From JAFECT01 sp963838235 (GTDB lineage Bacteria > Pseudomonadota > Alphaproteobacteria > Caulobacterales > Caulobacteraceae), in assembly GCA_963838235.1 (NCBI GenBank), contig CAWIQJ010000003.1:1-64000 (forward strand): a DNA stretch of 64,000 nucleotides. The letters run 5' to 3'. Below, in pieces: positions 16,519 to 26,960 of this stretch. Each line of letters starts with the position of its first letter. Within the stretch, counting starts at the first letter, position 1. The position numbers and the translations under genes are program-made. Under the pieces are notes generated by a model. The model had not been told where the DNA came from and did not search any database. It saw only the letters and a list, made by a program, of their open reading frames with translations.

Positions 16519-18094
16519 TTAATCGCTTAGCGCCTTGGCGACCGCTGACCCCTTCGGTGAACCCAGCCCCGTGCAAGCGTCCCAACCGGCCGAAGCCGCG
16601 AAGTCGCCGTTGTTGCCGGTGGTGATGTCGCGCATTGCCGCACTGGTCTTGTACAACAGCGGATTGATAAACCCGACCGGTTTGCCCTTCGCCTGGTTGA
16701 TCCGCGCCAGGAGGCCCGCCCACAGCGGCGCCACGGCGCTCGTACCGCCGTAGACTGTGTCCTGGCCGTCGACGCGGACGCGATAGCCGGTCTCCGGGTC
16801 GGCGTCGCCGCAGACGTCGGGCACGCCGCGTTTGGCGAGCGCTGAACTTGTCCCGTCTGCGCGCTTGGCGTTCAGGCCGGTCTGCCACGTCGGTAATGTG
16901 AAGAAGCTGCTGACGCCGCCGCCGCTCGATCCGCCGCCGGCGTCGTTCCAGACGACTTCGCTGGTGATCGCCGTCGCGGAGGCTTGCAGGCTGGTGCCGC
17001 CGCAGGCCAGGGCGAAGGGGCTCGACGCGGGGAAGTCCACATGATCGCCGCCGTCCGACGCCCCGTCGCTGGAGCCGTCGTCGCCCGACGCGATGCAGAC
17101 GGTCACGCCCATGGCGGCGGCGGCCTGCAGCGCTTGGTCGAGCGCGGTCATCGACTGGCTGGTCCAGCTCGACTCCGGACCGCCCCAGCTGATCGAGATG
17201 ATCGACGGCTTGTTGACGCTGTCGTGCGCGGCCTGGCTCACCGCGTCGATGAAGCCGGCGTCGGTGTTGGGCGCGAAATAGACCACGACCTTCGCCTTCG
17301 GCGCGACGGCGCCGGCCGCTTCGATGTCCAGCATGACTTCGCCGTCGGCGCTCGACGGGTTTCCCGTCGGGCTGTTCTTCGCGTGATCGACCGAGACCGC
17401 GGTCACGGATGGCTCGGCGATGCCGAGGTTGGCGAAATAGGTCGTCAGGTCCTGCGGGCGATAGCCGCCGCCGAGTTCGACGAGGGCGATGCACTCGCCC
17501 GACCCGTCGCCCGGCGGAAAATCGTACAGCGCCGCGAGCTGGTCGGGGGTGAATGAGGTCGCCGCGGCCGCTGCGGACGCCGTCGCTTTGAGGATGTTCT
17601 GGTGGATGCGGCGCGTGCGGAAGTGCGGAACGGCTTGCGGCCGGTTGTCGAGGCCCAGCACGGCTTCGACGATGTCGCCGAGGTCGTCGGGCAGATCGGA
17701 TCTCGCCGGTGCGGCCCCGGTAGGTTCCGTTCGGGTGCGCGACCTGTTTCAGGTCGACGTTGAACGCCTGGTTCACCTGCGCGACCGTGCCCGACAGGAT
17801 CATGGTCCGTCGCGCCGGGTGTTTGGCGACGACGGTGAGACCGTGGGCTGCGGCGAACTGTTCGACGGCGGCGACGTCTTCAGGGCTGGCGCCGAACCGG
17901 TCGGCGAACGCCTCCCGCGAGAGACATCCGTCCGAATCGTCGCCGCTCGCGAGCTTCTGGATACGCGCGGCGAACTCATCCGCATGACTGCGCCGCAGCA
18001 GGACCGTGACCTCGAGCCGTTCGCCCGGATCGGCGTTGCCGATATCCCGGGCATTCAGCATCGGTTGGCGTTGGCTACCCTTGATCGGCGTCAC
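16519..18094 (-). CDS. S53 sedolisin/kumamolisin-like peptidase (one-base frame break)
   Basis: This acid-active serine-carboxyl peptidase of about 525 residues starts at a GTG with GGAGGG 8 nt upstream. Residues 1-130 are the activation prodomain. The catalytic domain shows the Glu/Asp pair in GEVMLDIEAAG, the oxyanion region IISISWGGPES and the nucleophile in YGGTSAVAPLWAG; a Ca2+-site-like DACTGLGSP lies at the end. The prodomain and catalytic domain are in different frames. Deleting one base of the GG at 17698-17699 joins them near the sequence GEI-DLPDDLGDIV. No clear signal peptide is seen. Confidence 0.82.
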
Positions 18095-18311
18095 GGCTTG
18101 TCCCTCCAGGCTTGCCTAAGCGGGTACGGAATTATAGCGATCTCGGACGGAGCCTGTGCCGGGATCACGAAGGATTGCTTCGCATGCACGGCGATGGGGG
18201 ACGCTTAACCAAATTCAGGCGCCCGCGCGACAACTCAGTCATGACGTCAAATTAACCTGACATTTTGTCGGACCCAGCGCATCTCCGATCCGGTATCCGG
18301 AGATCGTCGCA

Positions 18312-19682
18312 ATGAAAGCCCTGCTCGCCGCCGTCGTGTCCGCCTTGTCCCTCGTCGGAGCGAGCGGCTTGGCGCACGCTGCCGATACGACCGTCGGCGA
18401 CTGCCACGTGGGCGCCTATCGCATGGGCGACGGCAGCGTCACGGTGGTCGGGCCGTCGACCGGGGACACCCTGCGCTGGCGCCGGGTCGATGGGACCACC
18501 GGCGCGTTGCACAGACAGGCGGACGGTTCGTGGACGAGCACCCTGGGCTGGACCGACCGGCCGGACGGCAAGGTCGTGCGCTTCTCCGACTGCGCCAAGG
18601 GCGACATCGACCTCGCCGGGCGGCACGGCCATCGCGTCGAGTTCGAGGTGCGGGATACGACGTTCAAGAGCGGACCGCTGACGCTCGCCGGACGGCTGGT
18701 GCTGCCCAAGGGCGTCGGGCGCGTGCCGATCGTGGTGCTGGTGCACGGCTCGGAGAATTATTCCGGCCGCGACATCTATCCGCAGCAGTGGATGCTGCCG
18801 GCGAGCGGCGTGGGCGTGTTCGTCTACGACAAGCGCGGCACCGGTCATTCGCAGGGCAAGTACACCCAGGACTTCGACGTGCTGGCCAACGATGCGGTCG
18901 CGGCCATGGGCGAGGCGCGCCGGTTGGCCGGTCCGCGCGCGGGACGTGTCGGTTTTCAGGGCGGCAGCCAGGGCGGCTGGGTCGCGCCGCTGGCGGCGTC
19001 GCGCACCCACGCGGATTTTGTCGTGGTCGGGTTCGGCCTGTTGGTGGACGCGTTGGAGGAGGACCGCGAGGAGATTGCGCTAGAGATGAAGTTAAAGGGC
19101 GACAGCGACGTCGACATCGCCCGCGCCTTGGAGCTGTCGGACGCGGCTGCGGTGATCGTGACCAGCCATCTGCGGCAGGGCTACGAGGCATTTGACGCCC
19201 TGCGCACGAAGTACCGCAACGAGCCTTGGTACAAACATGTGCACGGCAACTATCTCGGCGACCTGCTGCCGCTGTCGCGTGAAGAGATGCAGGCCAAGGC
19301 GGCGGACCTCGATGTCGGCACAACCTGGCGCGACGACGGCATGGCGTCGCAGCGGAAGCTGAACATTCCCGAGCTGTGGGAGATCGGAGCGGATGATCTC
19401 GCGGCGCCCAGCGCTGAGACCTCTCGCCGGCTGAAGGCGCTGATCGCCCAGGGCAAGCCGATCACCGTCGCCCTGTTTCCGCACGCCGAACACGGCATCT
19501 ACAACTTCGAGACCAAGCCTGACGGGACGCGCGTCGATACCCGCAGCGCCGAGGGCTACTACCAGGCCTGGATCGACTTCGTGCGCGACGGCCGCCTGCA
19601 TGGGGGCTACGGGGCCGCAACCGTGATCAGGCCCAGGGCTCGGTCGGGTAGTCGACTTAAGCCAATAAATACAAGCCGCTGA
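18312..19682 (+). CDS. Secreted alpha/beta-hydrolase (serine peptidase/esterase type)
   Basis: This 456-residue protein has a Sec signal (LLAAVVSALSLVGASGLAHA). A small N-terminal domain (about 25-125) precedes an alpha/beta-hydrolase fold. The fold has the oxyanion strand VVLVHGSENYSGRD, the YDKRGTGHSQG turn, the nucleophile elbow GFQGGSQGGW (Ser about 219) and a late His in FPHAEHGIYNFE. The lid region between is large and charged (EEDREEIALEMKLKGD). Family members hydrolyse peptides or esters in the periplasm; the substrate is unknown. It is divergent from the S53 gene. Confidence 0.82.
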   Translation: MKALLAAVVSALSLVGASGLAHAADTTVGDCHVGAYRMGDGSVTVVGPSTGDTLRWRRVDGTTGALHRQADGSWTSTLGWTDRPDGKVVRFSDCAKGDIDLAGRHGHRVEFEVRDTTFKSGPLTLAGRLVLPKGVGRVPIVVLVHGSENYSGRDIYPQQWMLPASGVGVFVYDKRGTGHSQGKYTQDFDVLANDAVAAMGEARRLAGPRAGRVGFQGGSQGGWVAPLAASRTHADFVVVGFGLLVDALEEDREEIALEMKLKGDSDVDIARALELSDAAAVIVTSHLRQGYEAFDALRTKYRNEPWYKHVHGNYLGDLLPLSREEMQAKAADLDVGTTWRDDGMASQRKLNIPELWEIGADDLAAPSAETSRRLKALIAQGKPITVALFPHAEHGIYNFETKPDGTRVDTRSAEGYYQAWIDFVRDGRLHGGYGAATVIRPRARSGSRLKPINTSR

Positions 19683-19853
19683 GGCTCAGATTGAGGGTTT
19701 GGCAAGACCTGTCCAATAAGGGTGCGCCATCCAATTCCTGTCTCCTCGACGGACTGGATGTGCGGCCGGGGACGTAACGCACCTCCGGCCGCCGCTTGCT
19801 CTCCCCATCGCCGCCCCGCTTCACCCCGGGCCCCATGCGCCGTAAGACGGGGC

Positions 19854-20813
19854 GTGAGCGAAACCAAGACCCGCCCCCAGGAGCCCCTGAAGCCTCCCGC
19901 CAAGTCGCAGCCGATCGAGCGGCCGCCGCAGCGCGCCGTGAAGCTGAAACCCACCAAGACCATGCCGATCCGGGCCGGGGCGTTCGAGCTGCGCAAAAGC
20001 GGGGTGTCGCGCTACGACCTGAAGGACCCGTATCACATCCTGGTCACGGCGACCTGGCGGGCGTTCCTGGCCGGATTGGTGGCGGCCTATGGCCTGCTCA
20101 ACGTGATCTTCGCGCTGCTGTACCTGGCCGTACCCGGGTCGGTGTCGAACATGCGGCCCGGTTCGTTCCTCGACGCCTTCTTCTTCAGCGTGGAGACGCT
20201 GGCGACCGTGGGATACGGCGTGATGGCGCCGGCGACGATCTATGGACACACGGTCGCTTCGACCGAGATCATCTGCGGCATGGCGTTCACGGCGCTCGCG
20301 ACCGGCCTGTTGTTTGTGCGCTTCTCGCGGCCGCGGGCGCGCATCCTCTATGCGGACAACGCAGTGATCACCGTGCGCAACGGCGTGCCCACCCTGATGC
20401 TGCGCATCGCCAACGGACGCATGACGGTGCTGACGGACGCGCGCGCGAAGTTGAGCGCGCTGATGCGCGAGGTGACGCTCGAGGGCGCGATCTACCGCCG
20501 GCCGCGCGACCTCGTGCTCGACCGGCCGCACCTGCCTATCTTTGCGTTGACCTGGACGCTGATGCATCCGATCGACGAGGCGAGCCCGCTCTACGGGATG
20601 GACGCGGAGGAATTGCAACGCGAATCCGTGCGCCTGTTCCTGGCGGTGCACGCCCACGACACCGCGCTGAACGCCGACGTGCAGGACATGAGGGACTGGG
20701 GCCCGGACACGATCCTGTTCAAGACCCGCTACCAGGACGCGGTGTCCTTCGACGAACAGGGCCGCACCTTCGCCGACCTGACCCGCATCAGCCTGGTCGA
20801 GGACGACGTCTGA
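19854..20813 (+). CDS. Inward-rectifier K+ channel (KirBac-type)
   Basis: This 319-residue protein reads from a GTG start (SETKTRPQEP). The basic cytoplasmic N-terminus contains the slide-helix-like RYDLKDPYHILVTATW. TM1 follows at about 65-90, then a pore helix with the selectivity filter TVGYG at residues 118-122, and TM2 at about 135-158. The immunoglobulin-like cytoplasmic domain (TLMLRIANGRMTVLTDARA) is typical of Kir channels. Upstream start codons at 19722 would add Arg/Pro-rich sequence without a ribosome site. Confidence 0.9.
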   Translation: MSETKTRPQEPLKPPAKSQPIERPPQRAVKLKPTKTMPIRAGAFELRKSGVSRYDLKDPYHILVTATWRAFLAGLVAAYGLLNVIFALLYLAVPGSVSNMRPGSFLDAFFFSVETLATVGYGVMAPATIYGHTVASTEIICGMAFTALATGLLFVRFSRPRARILYADNAVITVRNGVPTLMLRIANGRMTVLTDARAKLSALMREVTLEGAIYRRPRDLVLDRPHLPIFALTWTLMHPIDEASPLYGMDAEELQRESVRLFLAVHAHDTALNADVQDMRDWGPDTILFKTRYQDAVSFDEQGRTFADLTRISLVEDDV

Positions 20814-20950
20814 GCCGAAACTGGGGACCTTCCGCCACGTTCGAATAGCCCAGGGTCTGCTCCGGCCAAGCTGGCTGTGCCCGGCGGCAGGTGTCTGAAC
20901 CTTTCCGGTCGCCGGGAGTTTCAGGGGTGCGGGCCGGAGAGGAATTCGTA

Positions 20951-22978
20951 GTGGCAGCGCTTGAACTCTGGGGCGGATGCGAATGCACCGTCAATCGGGT
21001 CGGCGACCGCTTTTTCGACCAGACCGCAAGAACCGGCCGCGACACGCGCCGCGGGGACCTGCAGCGTTTCGCCGAGCTCGGCATCAAGGCGTTCCGCCTG
21101 CCGGTGCTGTGGGAACGCGTCTCGCCCGAGCGTCCCGACGAGCGCAACTTCACTTGGAGCGACGCCCAGCTTGAAGAATTGCACACGCTCGACATGCGGC
21201 CCATCGCGGGCCTCGTCCACCACGGCAGCGGCCCGCGCTACACCAGTCTGATCGACGACAGCTTCGCGCCCGGTCTCGCGGCGCACGCGCGCGCGGTGGC
21301 GGAGCGTTATCCGTGGATCGACGCCTGGACGCCGGTGAACGAGCCGCTGACCACCGCGCGCTTCAGCTGTCTCTACGGCCACTGGTATCCGCACCAACAC
21401 GACGACCGGTCCTGGATCGCGGCGCTGCTGAACCAGATCGATGCGACGCGGCTGGCGATGGCGCAGGTCCGCCGCGTGAATCCCGACGCGCGCCTGGTGC
21501 AGACCGAGGATCTGGGTTTCGTCCATTCGACCTGGACCCTGAAGGACCAGGCGCGGTTCGAGAATGAGCGGCGCTGGCTAACCTGGGACCTGCTCGAAGG
21601 CCGCGTCGATGCGGACCATCCGATGTTCGCCTGGATGTCGGGCCACGGCTTCGCCGACCGTTTGAAAGCCTTCGCCGACAATCCCTGTCCGGCCGACGTG
21701 ATCGGGGTGAACCACTATCTGACCAGTGAGCGCTTCCTCGACGAACGCACAAGTCGCTATCCCGATGTCGTTCCCGCCGGCAACGGCCGCGAGCGCTACG
21801 TCGATGTCGAGGCCGTACGGGTTGTGCGCGAAGGCCCGCTGGGCCTCGCCGCCCTGCTCGGCCAGGCCTGGATGCGCTATGCCCGTACGCTGGCGGTCAC
21901 CGAGGTGCACAACGGTTCGACCCGCGACGAACAGATGCGCTGGTTCCACGAGGCGTGGCGCGATTGCGAGCGTTTGCGCGGCGAAGGCGTGGAGGTCGAG
22001 GGCATGACCGCCTGGTCACTGCTGGGCGCCTACGACTGGCCGAGCCTGCTGACGCGCGACGACGGCGACTACGAATGCGGCGTCTTCGACCTGCGCGGCG
22101 GCGAACCACGTCCGACGGCGATGGCCCCGCTGTTGCGCGCGCTGGCGAACGGCGAAGACACAAGAGCGCACGACGTCGCCCTGGCGTCGCCCGGCTGGTG
22201 GCGCCGGCCACAGGTCCGTTATCGCTTCGAGCCGGTGGGTGCGACCCATCCGCATGGCGTGGCGCCGGACTGCCGCATCGAGCCCCGCGAGACTGCGCCC
22301 TTGTTGATCGCCGGCGGCGGGCCTCTGGCGCGGGCGTTTGCGCGCCACTGCCGCTTCCGCGGCCTGCCCCATGCGACGCTCGACCTGCGCCCGCATATGG
22401 GCGTCGACGCGCTCGATCGCCTGTTCGACACCTTTGAAGCCGCCGCCCTGATCGATGCGACCGACCACGGGATCGCGACCGATCGCTTCGCGGCGCGCGG
22501 CCTTCGCGTGTTGAGCGTCGCCGCACATGCGCCGGGACATCTGCACACGCCGGTCGAGGCCGGTTTCTGCCATGACGACGAGCACGGCTTCGTCACGCGC
22601 GTGCTCGACGCCCTGGCGGAGGGGCGGCCGTTCACGGTCTGCGACGAGGCGCCCGTCGCGCCGGTCTATCGCCCGGACCTGGTGGACGCCGCCCTCGACC
22701 TGTTGATCGACGGGGCCCAGGGGCGCTGGCGCCTGGCCGCGCCCGACCGCCTGACCTGGGCCGGCTTCGCCCGGCTGCTGGCTGAGGCGGCGGGTCACGA
22801 TCCGTCGCTGGTGCGCGCCGCGCCGCCCGGCGCCCTGCGCGCCGAGCCCGGCGAGGCGCCCGACTGGGACGGCCACATCCCGCTGCCGCCGCTGGAAAGC
22901 GCCGTGATCCGCCTGTTGAGCGAACGCGCCGCCGCCCGTGCGCGCGCCGAACCGGGCCTTCTCTACGCGGCGGAATAG
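20951..22978 (+). CDS. Fusion: family-1 glycosidase-like domain + RmlD-like reductase domain
   Basis: This protein of about 675 residues starts at a GTG preceded by GAGAGGA; the frame is open back to 20891. Residues 1-400 resemble GH1 beta-glycosidases, with IDAWTPVNEPLTT (acid/base Glu), VIGVNHYLTSERF and LAVTEVHNGS where the nucleophile Glu is expected. After a linker, about 450-650 resembles the sugar-nucleotide reductase RmlD, with a degenerate glycine motif (LLIAGGGPLARAFARH) and the late EAGFCHDDEHGFV region. It could make or trim a deoxysugar glycoside. The reductase half lacks an obvious YxxxK, so it may only bind substrate. Confidence 0.78.
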   Translation: MAALELWGGCECTVNRVGDRFFDQTARTGRDTRRGDLQRFAELGIKAFRLPVLWERVSPERPDERNFTWSDAQLEELHTLDMRPIAGLVHHGSGPRYTSLIDDSFAPGLAAHARAVAERYPWIDAWTPVNEPLTTARFSCLYGHWYPHQHDDRSWIAALLNQIDATRLAMAQVRRVNPDARLVQTEDLGFVHSTWTLKDQARFENERRWLTWDLLEGRVDADHPMFAWMSGHGFADRLKAFADNPCPADVIGVNHYLTSERFLDERTSRYPDVVPAGNGRERYVDVEAVRVVREGPLGLAALLGQAWMRYARTLAVTEVHNGSTRDEQMRWFHEAWRDCERLRGEGVEVEGMTAWSLLGAYDWPSLLTRDDGDYECGVFDLRGGEPRPTAMAPLLRALANGEDTRAHDVALASPGWWRRPQVRYRFEPVGATHPHGVAPDCRIEPRETAPLLIAGGGPLARAFARHCRFRGLPHATLDLRPHMGVDALDRLFDTFEAAALIDATDHGIATDRFAARGLRVLSVAAHAPGHLHTPVEAGFCHDDEHGFVTRVLDALAEGRPFTVCDEAPVAPVYRPDLVDAALDLLIDGAQGRWRLAAPDRLTWAGFARLLAEAAGHDPSLVRAAPPGALRAEPGEAPDWDGHIPLPPLESAVIRLLSERAAARARAEPGLLYAAE

Positions 22979-23071
22979 CGGCGGGCGTGCGCGCGCGCTA
23001 AGCTCGCGAACTCTTTGCTTTGGCCTCTTTCTGACGAAAGTTGGCGCAGAGTCCCGAGGGGAGCCGCGTCC

Positions 23072-24367
23072 ATGAAATCCGTCCTCATCTGCGCCGCCGC
23101 GACGCTGGCGGCCGCGTCCTTCACGTCCGCAGCCCGTGCCGAGGCGCCGCCGCACGCGGTGCTGCTGCGCCCCGCCCAGGTCTGGAGCGCCGGGGCGCCC
23201 GCCCACCCGGGCTGGGTCGTGCTGGTGCAGGGCGACCGCATCGCCGCCGTGGGTCCCGCGGGGTCGGTGACGGCGCCCGAAGGCGCGGAGGTGATCGACC
23301 TGCCGGGCCAGACCCTGATCCCCGGGATGATGGACCTGCACTCGCACCTCCTGCTGCATCCCTACAACGAGGAGCTCTGGGACGATCAGGTGCTGAAGGA
23401 CACCGAGGATTACCGCGTGTTGCGCGCGGGCAAACAGGCGGAGGCGACGCTGATGGCGGGCTTCACCGTGCTGCGCGACCTCGGTACCGAAGGCGCGGGT
23501 TCCGCCGATGTATCGATCAAGAAGGCGATCAACGACGGCCTGATCCCGGGACCGCGGATGTTCGTGGTGACGCGCGCGATCGTGGCCGAGGGCGCCTACG
23601 GGCCGCCGGTGAAGAACTTCCGCTCCGACATCGACATGCCTCAGGGCGGCCAGGAGGCCTCGGGCGTGGACGGCATCGTCAAGGCGGTGCGCGAACAGGC
23701 GGCCCGCGGCGCCGACTGGATCAAGCTCTATGCCGACTATCGCGTGGGTCCGAACGGCGAAGCCGAGCCGACCTTCTCGCAGGAAGAGTTGAACGCAGCG
23801 GTGAAGACCGCCCACGACCTCGGCCGTCCCGTCGCCGTGCACACCGCGACCACTGAGGGCATGCGTCGTTCGGTGCTGGCCGGCGCCGACACCATCGAGC
23901 ACGGCTACGGCGGCACCGACGAGATCTTCAAGATGATGGCGGAGCGCGGCACGGTCTATATGCCGACTCTGACCGCGGTGGCGGCGACCAGCGAGTACTT
24001 CCAGCACTATGTCCCCGGCCAGTCGTCGCCGACGCCGGGCATGGTCACCGCCGAACACGCGTTCCAGCTGGCGATGAAGGACGGCGTCACTATCGGCATG
24101 GGCAGCGACGTGGGCGTGTTCACCCACGGGACCAACTGGCGCGAGCTGGAATGGATGGTGAAGGACGGCATGACGCCGGTTCAGGCCCTGACCGCGACCA
24201 CGGCGACGGATGCCAAGGTGATCCGCCACGAGAAAGACCTGGGCCGCGTCGAGGCGGGCTACCTCGCCGACCTGGTGGCCATGCCGGGCGACCCGACCCA
24301 GTCGATCGACGCGACGGAGCATGTGGATTTTGTGATGAAGGGCGGGAAGATCTATCGCCGGCCCTAG
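23072..24367 (+). CDS. Secreted amidohydrolase (imidazolonepropionase-like)
   Basis: This 431-residue metal-dependent hydrolase has a signal peptide (LICAAATLAAASFTSAARA). The metal-site motif PGMMDLHSHLLLHP lies at about 90, the metal-bridging Lys likely in GADWIKLYADY, and His ligands in RPVAVHTATTEG and TIEHGYGG; the final Asp is in IGMGSDVGVF. Such enzymes act on dipeptides, organophosphates or other amides in the periplasm. The start at 23072 is chosen because the signal peptide begins there, 13 nt after a GAGGGG. Confidence 0.9.
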   Translation: MKSVLICAAATLAAASFTSAARAEAPPHAVLLRPAQVWSAGAPAHPGWVVLVQGDRIAAVGPAGSVTAPEGAEVIDLPGQTLIPGMMDLHSHLLLHPYNEELWDDQVLKDTEDYRVLRAGKQAEATLMAGFTVLRDLGTEGAGSADVSIKKAINDGLIPGPRMFVVTRAIVAEGAYGPPVKNFRSDIDMPQGGQEASGVDGIVKAVREQAARGADWIKLYADYRVGPNGEAEPTFSQEELNAAVKTAHDLGRPVAVHTATTEGMRRSVLAGADTIEHGYGGTDEIFKMMAERGTVYMPTLTAVAATSEYFQHYVPGQSSPTPGMVTAEHAFQLAMKDGVTIGMGSDVGVFTHGTNWRELEWMVKDGMTPVQALTATTATDAKVIRHEKDLGRVEAGYLADLVAMPGDPTQSIDATEHVDFVMKGGKIYRRP

Positions 24368-24372
24368 CGGCG

Positions 24373-25458
24373 TCAGTGGCCCTTCGCTGCTGCGGGTCGC
24401 GCCTGGGCGGCTTCCAGATCGGCGAGCATGGTCTCCACGATCTCCGTCGCCGGCGCCTCGCGGGTTCGCGCCACACCTCGGCCCGCCCACAGCGACAGAC
24501 GGCTCGCGTCGCCGCGCGCGGCGGCGGCCTGGCGCATGGGGCGGGTGAGCACGTTCTGCAGCGGGTAGGGCGGAATCTCCGCCTCGCTGGCCTCGACCGC
24601 GCGCACGAAGCTGTTGCGCAGACCTCGGGCCGGGCGGCCGGAGAAGGCTCGGGTGACGACGGTGTCGTCCTCCTCGGCGGCGAGGATGGCCTGTTTATAA
24701 GCCGCCGACGCGCCGGATTCGGGGGTGGCGAGGAAGGCGGTGCCGTGCAGGGTCGCCGAAGCGCCGGCCGCAAGCGCGTTGGCGACGTCCTGTCCGTCCA
24801 TCAACCCGCCCGCGGCGAGCACCGGCAGATCGATCTCCGCACGGATCGCGCGCACCAGATCGAGCGTCGGAACCATCGACTGTTCGAAGGTGCCGGCGAA
24901 GGTGCCGCGATGGGCGCCGGCCTCCTCGCCCTGGGCGATGATCGCATCGACATTTGACGAAGCGAGGATGTGCGCCTCGCGCAGGGTCGTCGCGGTCCCG
25001 AAGACGGCTATACCCTCGTCCTTCAAGCGCACGATGTCTTCCGTACGCGGCAGGCCGAAGGTGAAGCTGAAGGCGGCGGGCTTGGCGTCGAGCACCGCCT
25101 CGAGTTGGCCCGGGAACGGATCGTTGGGCACGCCGGGCACGGCGGGCGGCTCGAGCCCCAACTCGGCGTGCATGTCTCTCAGCAGCTTCATCATCGAAGC
25201 CACCTGGGCGCGGTTGGCGCTGCGCGCCCAGCCGCCGACGAACAGGTTAATGCCGAACGGCCGATCGGTCAGGGCGCGGATTGCGCGCACCTGGTCGCGA
25301 ATCTGCTCGGGCGTGAGGTACGCGCCGGCCAGCCAGCCCATGCCCCCCGTCTCACAGACAGCCGCGATCAACGCCGGAGTCGATGGGCCACCACCCATCG
25401 GCGCCTGCATGATCGGATGCGTGAGGCGTAGGCCCGTAAGGAATTTATTGGTCAGCAT
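24373..25458 (-). CDS. Nitronate monooxygenase (NMO/2-nitropropane dioxygenase family)
   Basis: This 361-residue FMN-dependent TIM-barrel enzyme starts MLTNKFLTGLRLTHPIMQAP. Visible motifs are the N-terminal PIMQAPMGGG, DAIIAQGEEAGAHRG (flavin phosphate and active-site His region) and LAAGGLMDGQDVANALAAGA. The family oxidises nitronates such as propionate-3-nitronate. Its 3' end is 6 nt from the convergent amidohydrolase. A second, more distant member lies at 36644-37589. Confidence 0.88.
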   Translation of the reverse strand: MLTNKFLTGLRLTHPIMQAPMGGGPSTPALIAAVCETGGMGWLAGAYLTPEQIRDQVRAIRALTDRPFGINLFVGGWARSANRAQVASMMKLLRDMHAELGLEPPAVPGVPNDPFPGQLEAVLDAKPAAFSFTFGLPRTEDIVRLKDEGIAVFGTATTLREAHILASSNVDAIIAQGEEAGAHRGTFAGTFEQSMVPTLDLVRAIRAEIDLPVLAAGGLMDGQDVANALAAGASATLHGTAFLATPESGASAAYKQAILAAEEDDTVVTRAFSGRPARGLRNSFVRAVEASEAEIPPYPLQNVLTRPMRQAAAARGDASRLSLWAGRGVARTREAPATEIVETMLADLEAAQARPAAAKGH

Positions 25459-25631
25459 CCGCTGCCCTGTTTTCGCCTTCAACGGCGGGGCGAGGGGGTT
25501 CCGTCGCCGCGGCGACGGTTTTTCCAAGCGGAGCGGTTCGGTTGACCGCGGGGTCACAAGGGCAGATTTTTCGTTGCGCCGGATCCCGCGCCGCGGTCGC
25601 CGGAACGCCATTGGTTCAGGAGAGCCTCCCC

Positions 25632-26928
25632 ATGCGGTCCAAGTCCTTCGATTTCCAGAACGCTCGGGGTGAAAAACTCTCCGGCCGCCTGGACCGTTCC
25701 GACGGCGAACCCCGTGCCTGGGCGCTTTTTGCGCACTGTTTCACCTGCGACAAGACCGTGAAGGCGGCCGTCCGAAATCAGCCGGGCGCTCGCCGATCAG
25801 GGGGTGGGCGTCCTCCGCTTCGATTTTTCAGGCCTGGGCCAGAGCGAAGGGGTTTTCGGGCGCGGCGGGTTCAGCGCCAATGTCGACGATCTGATTTCCG
25901 CGGCGCAGGCGATGGTCGCCCACGGCTGCGCGCCGCAACTGTTGATTGGTCACAGCCTGGGCGGGGCGGCGATTCTCGCCGCCGCGTCACGCATCGAAAG
26001 CGCGAAGGCGGTGGCGACCGTGGGGGCCTGCGCCGATCCGGCGCATGTCCTGTTGTTGCTGAAGGACGGTGTCGAGGCGATCGAACGCGACGGCAAGGCG
26101 GACGTCACGATCAGCGGCCGAACGTTCACCGTCGACAAGGCCTTCGTCGACGATGTGCGCAGTCAGCATCTGCTGGACGACGTGCGCCATCTCGGCCGCG
26201 CCCTGCTCATCATGCACTCGCCGGTGGATCAGACCGTCGGCATCGAGAACGCCAGCGAGCTGTTCCTGGCGGCGAAACACCCAAAAAGCTTCGTTTCGCT
26301 CGACAAGGCCGATCATCTGCTGTCGCGTCCCGAGGACGGCGACTATGTCGCGCGCATGATCGCGACCTGGGCTTCGCGCTATGTCGGCATGGCGGCGGAC
26401 GGCGGGATGAAGGCGGCCGACGGATCGGTGCTGGTCGAGGAAACCGGCGCCGGCAAGTTTCAGGTGCAGGTTAGCGCGCACGGCACGCATTTCTTCGCCG
26501 ACGAGCCCGCCGACGTGGGCGGCCTGGGCTCGGGCCCCAGTCCCTACGAACTGGTCAGCGCGGGCCTGGGCGCCTGCACCGCCATGACCGTGCGTCTCTA
26601 CGCCGACCGCAAGGGTTGGCCGGTGAAGCGGACGCGGGTGGCCGTGCGCCATGACAAGATCGCAGGCAGCGTGCCGCCCGACCAGTTCACCCGCCGCATC
26701 GCCTTCGACGGCGATCTGGACGCGGAACAGACGGCGAAGCTGTTCGAAATCGCGGAAAAGTGTCCGGTTCACAAGACGCTGGAAATCGGCTCGAAAGTCA
26801 TTACCGAACCCCTGACCCGCGAGGAAGCGGCGGCCGCCGCCGCGCCGGAAACCCCGGCTGCCTGCGCCGCCGCCGAGGAGCACTTCCGCGACATGGACGC
26901 GACCTGCCGCGCGGCCGGTGCGGCGTGA
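25632..26928 (+). CDS. Bifunctional alpha/beta hydrolase - OsmC fusion (one-base frame break)
   Basis: The N-terminal 250 residues form an alpha/beta hydrolase (ALFAHCFTCDKTVKAA; nucleophile elbow IGHSLGGAAIL). The C-terminal 150 are an OsmC-like peroxidase domain with its two redox Cys (SAGLGACTAMTVRLY and FEIAEKCPVHKTLE), which reduces organic hydroperoxides. A short Cys-containing tail follows. The first 48 residues are in another frame: an extra C in the CC at 25772-25773 separates KAAV from EISRALADQGVGVLRFDF. The ATG at 25632 follows a GGAGAG. This two-domain layout is common in proteobacteria. Confidence 0.85.
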
Positions 26929-26960
26929 ACCCGGCCGGGGCTTGATCGGGCCGGGTCCAG

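Noticed and set aside
22016..24490. An 824-codon open frame antisense to the glycosidase fusion and amidohydrolase genes
   Set aside because: It is a GC-rich shadow: the composition is Arg/His/Gly repeats, there is no domain, and it covers two clear genes on the other strand.
26929..26960. A SAM-responsive riboswitch before the transsulfuration genes
   Set aside because: Only about 30 nt separate the gene from its neighbour, too short for a known SAM riboswitch.
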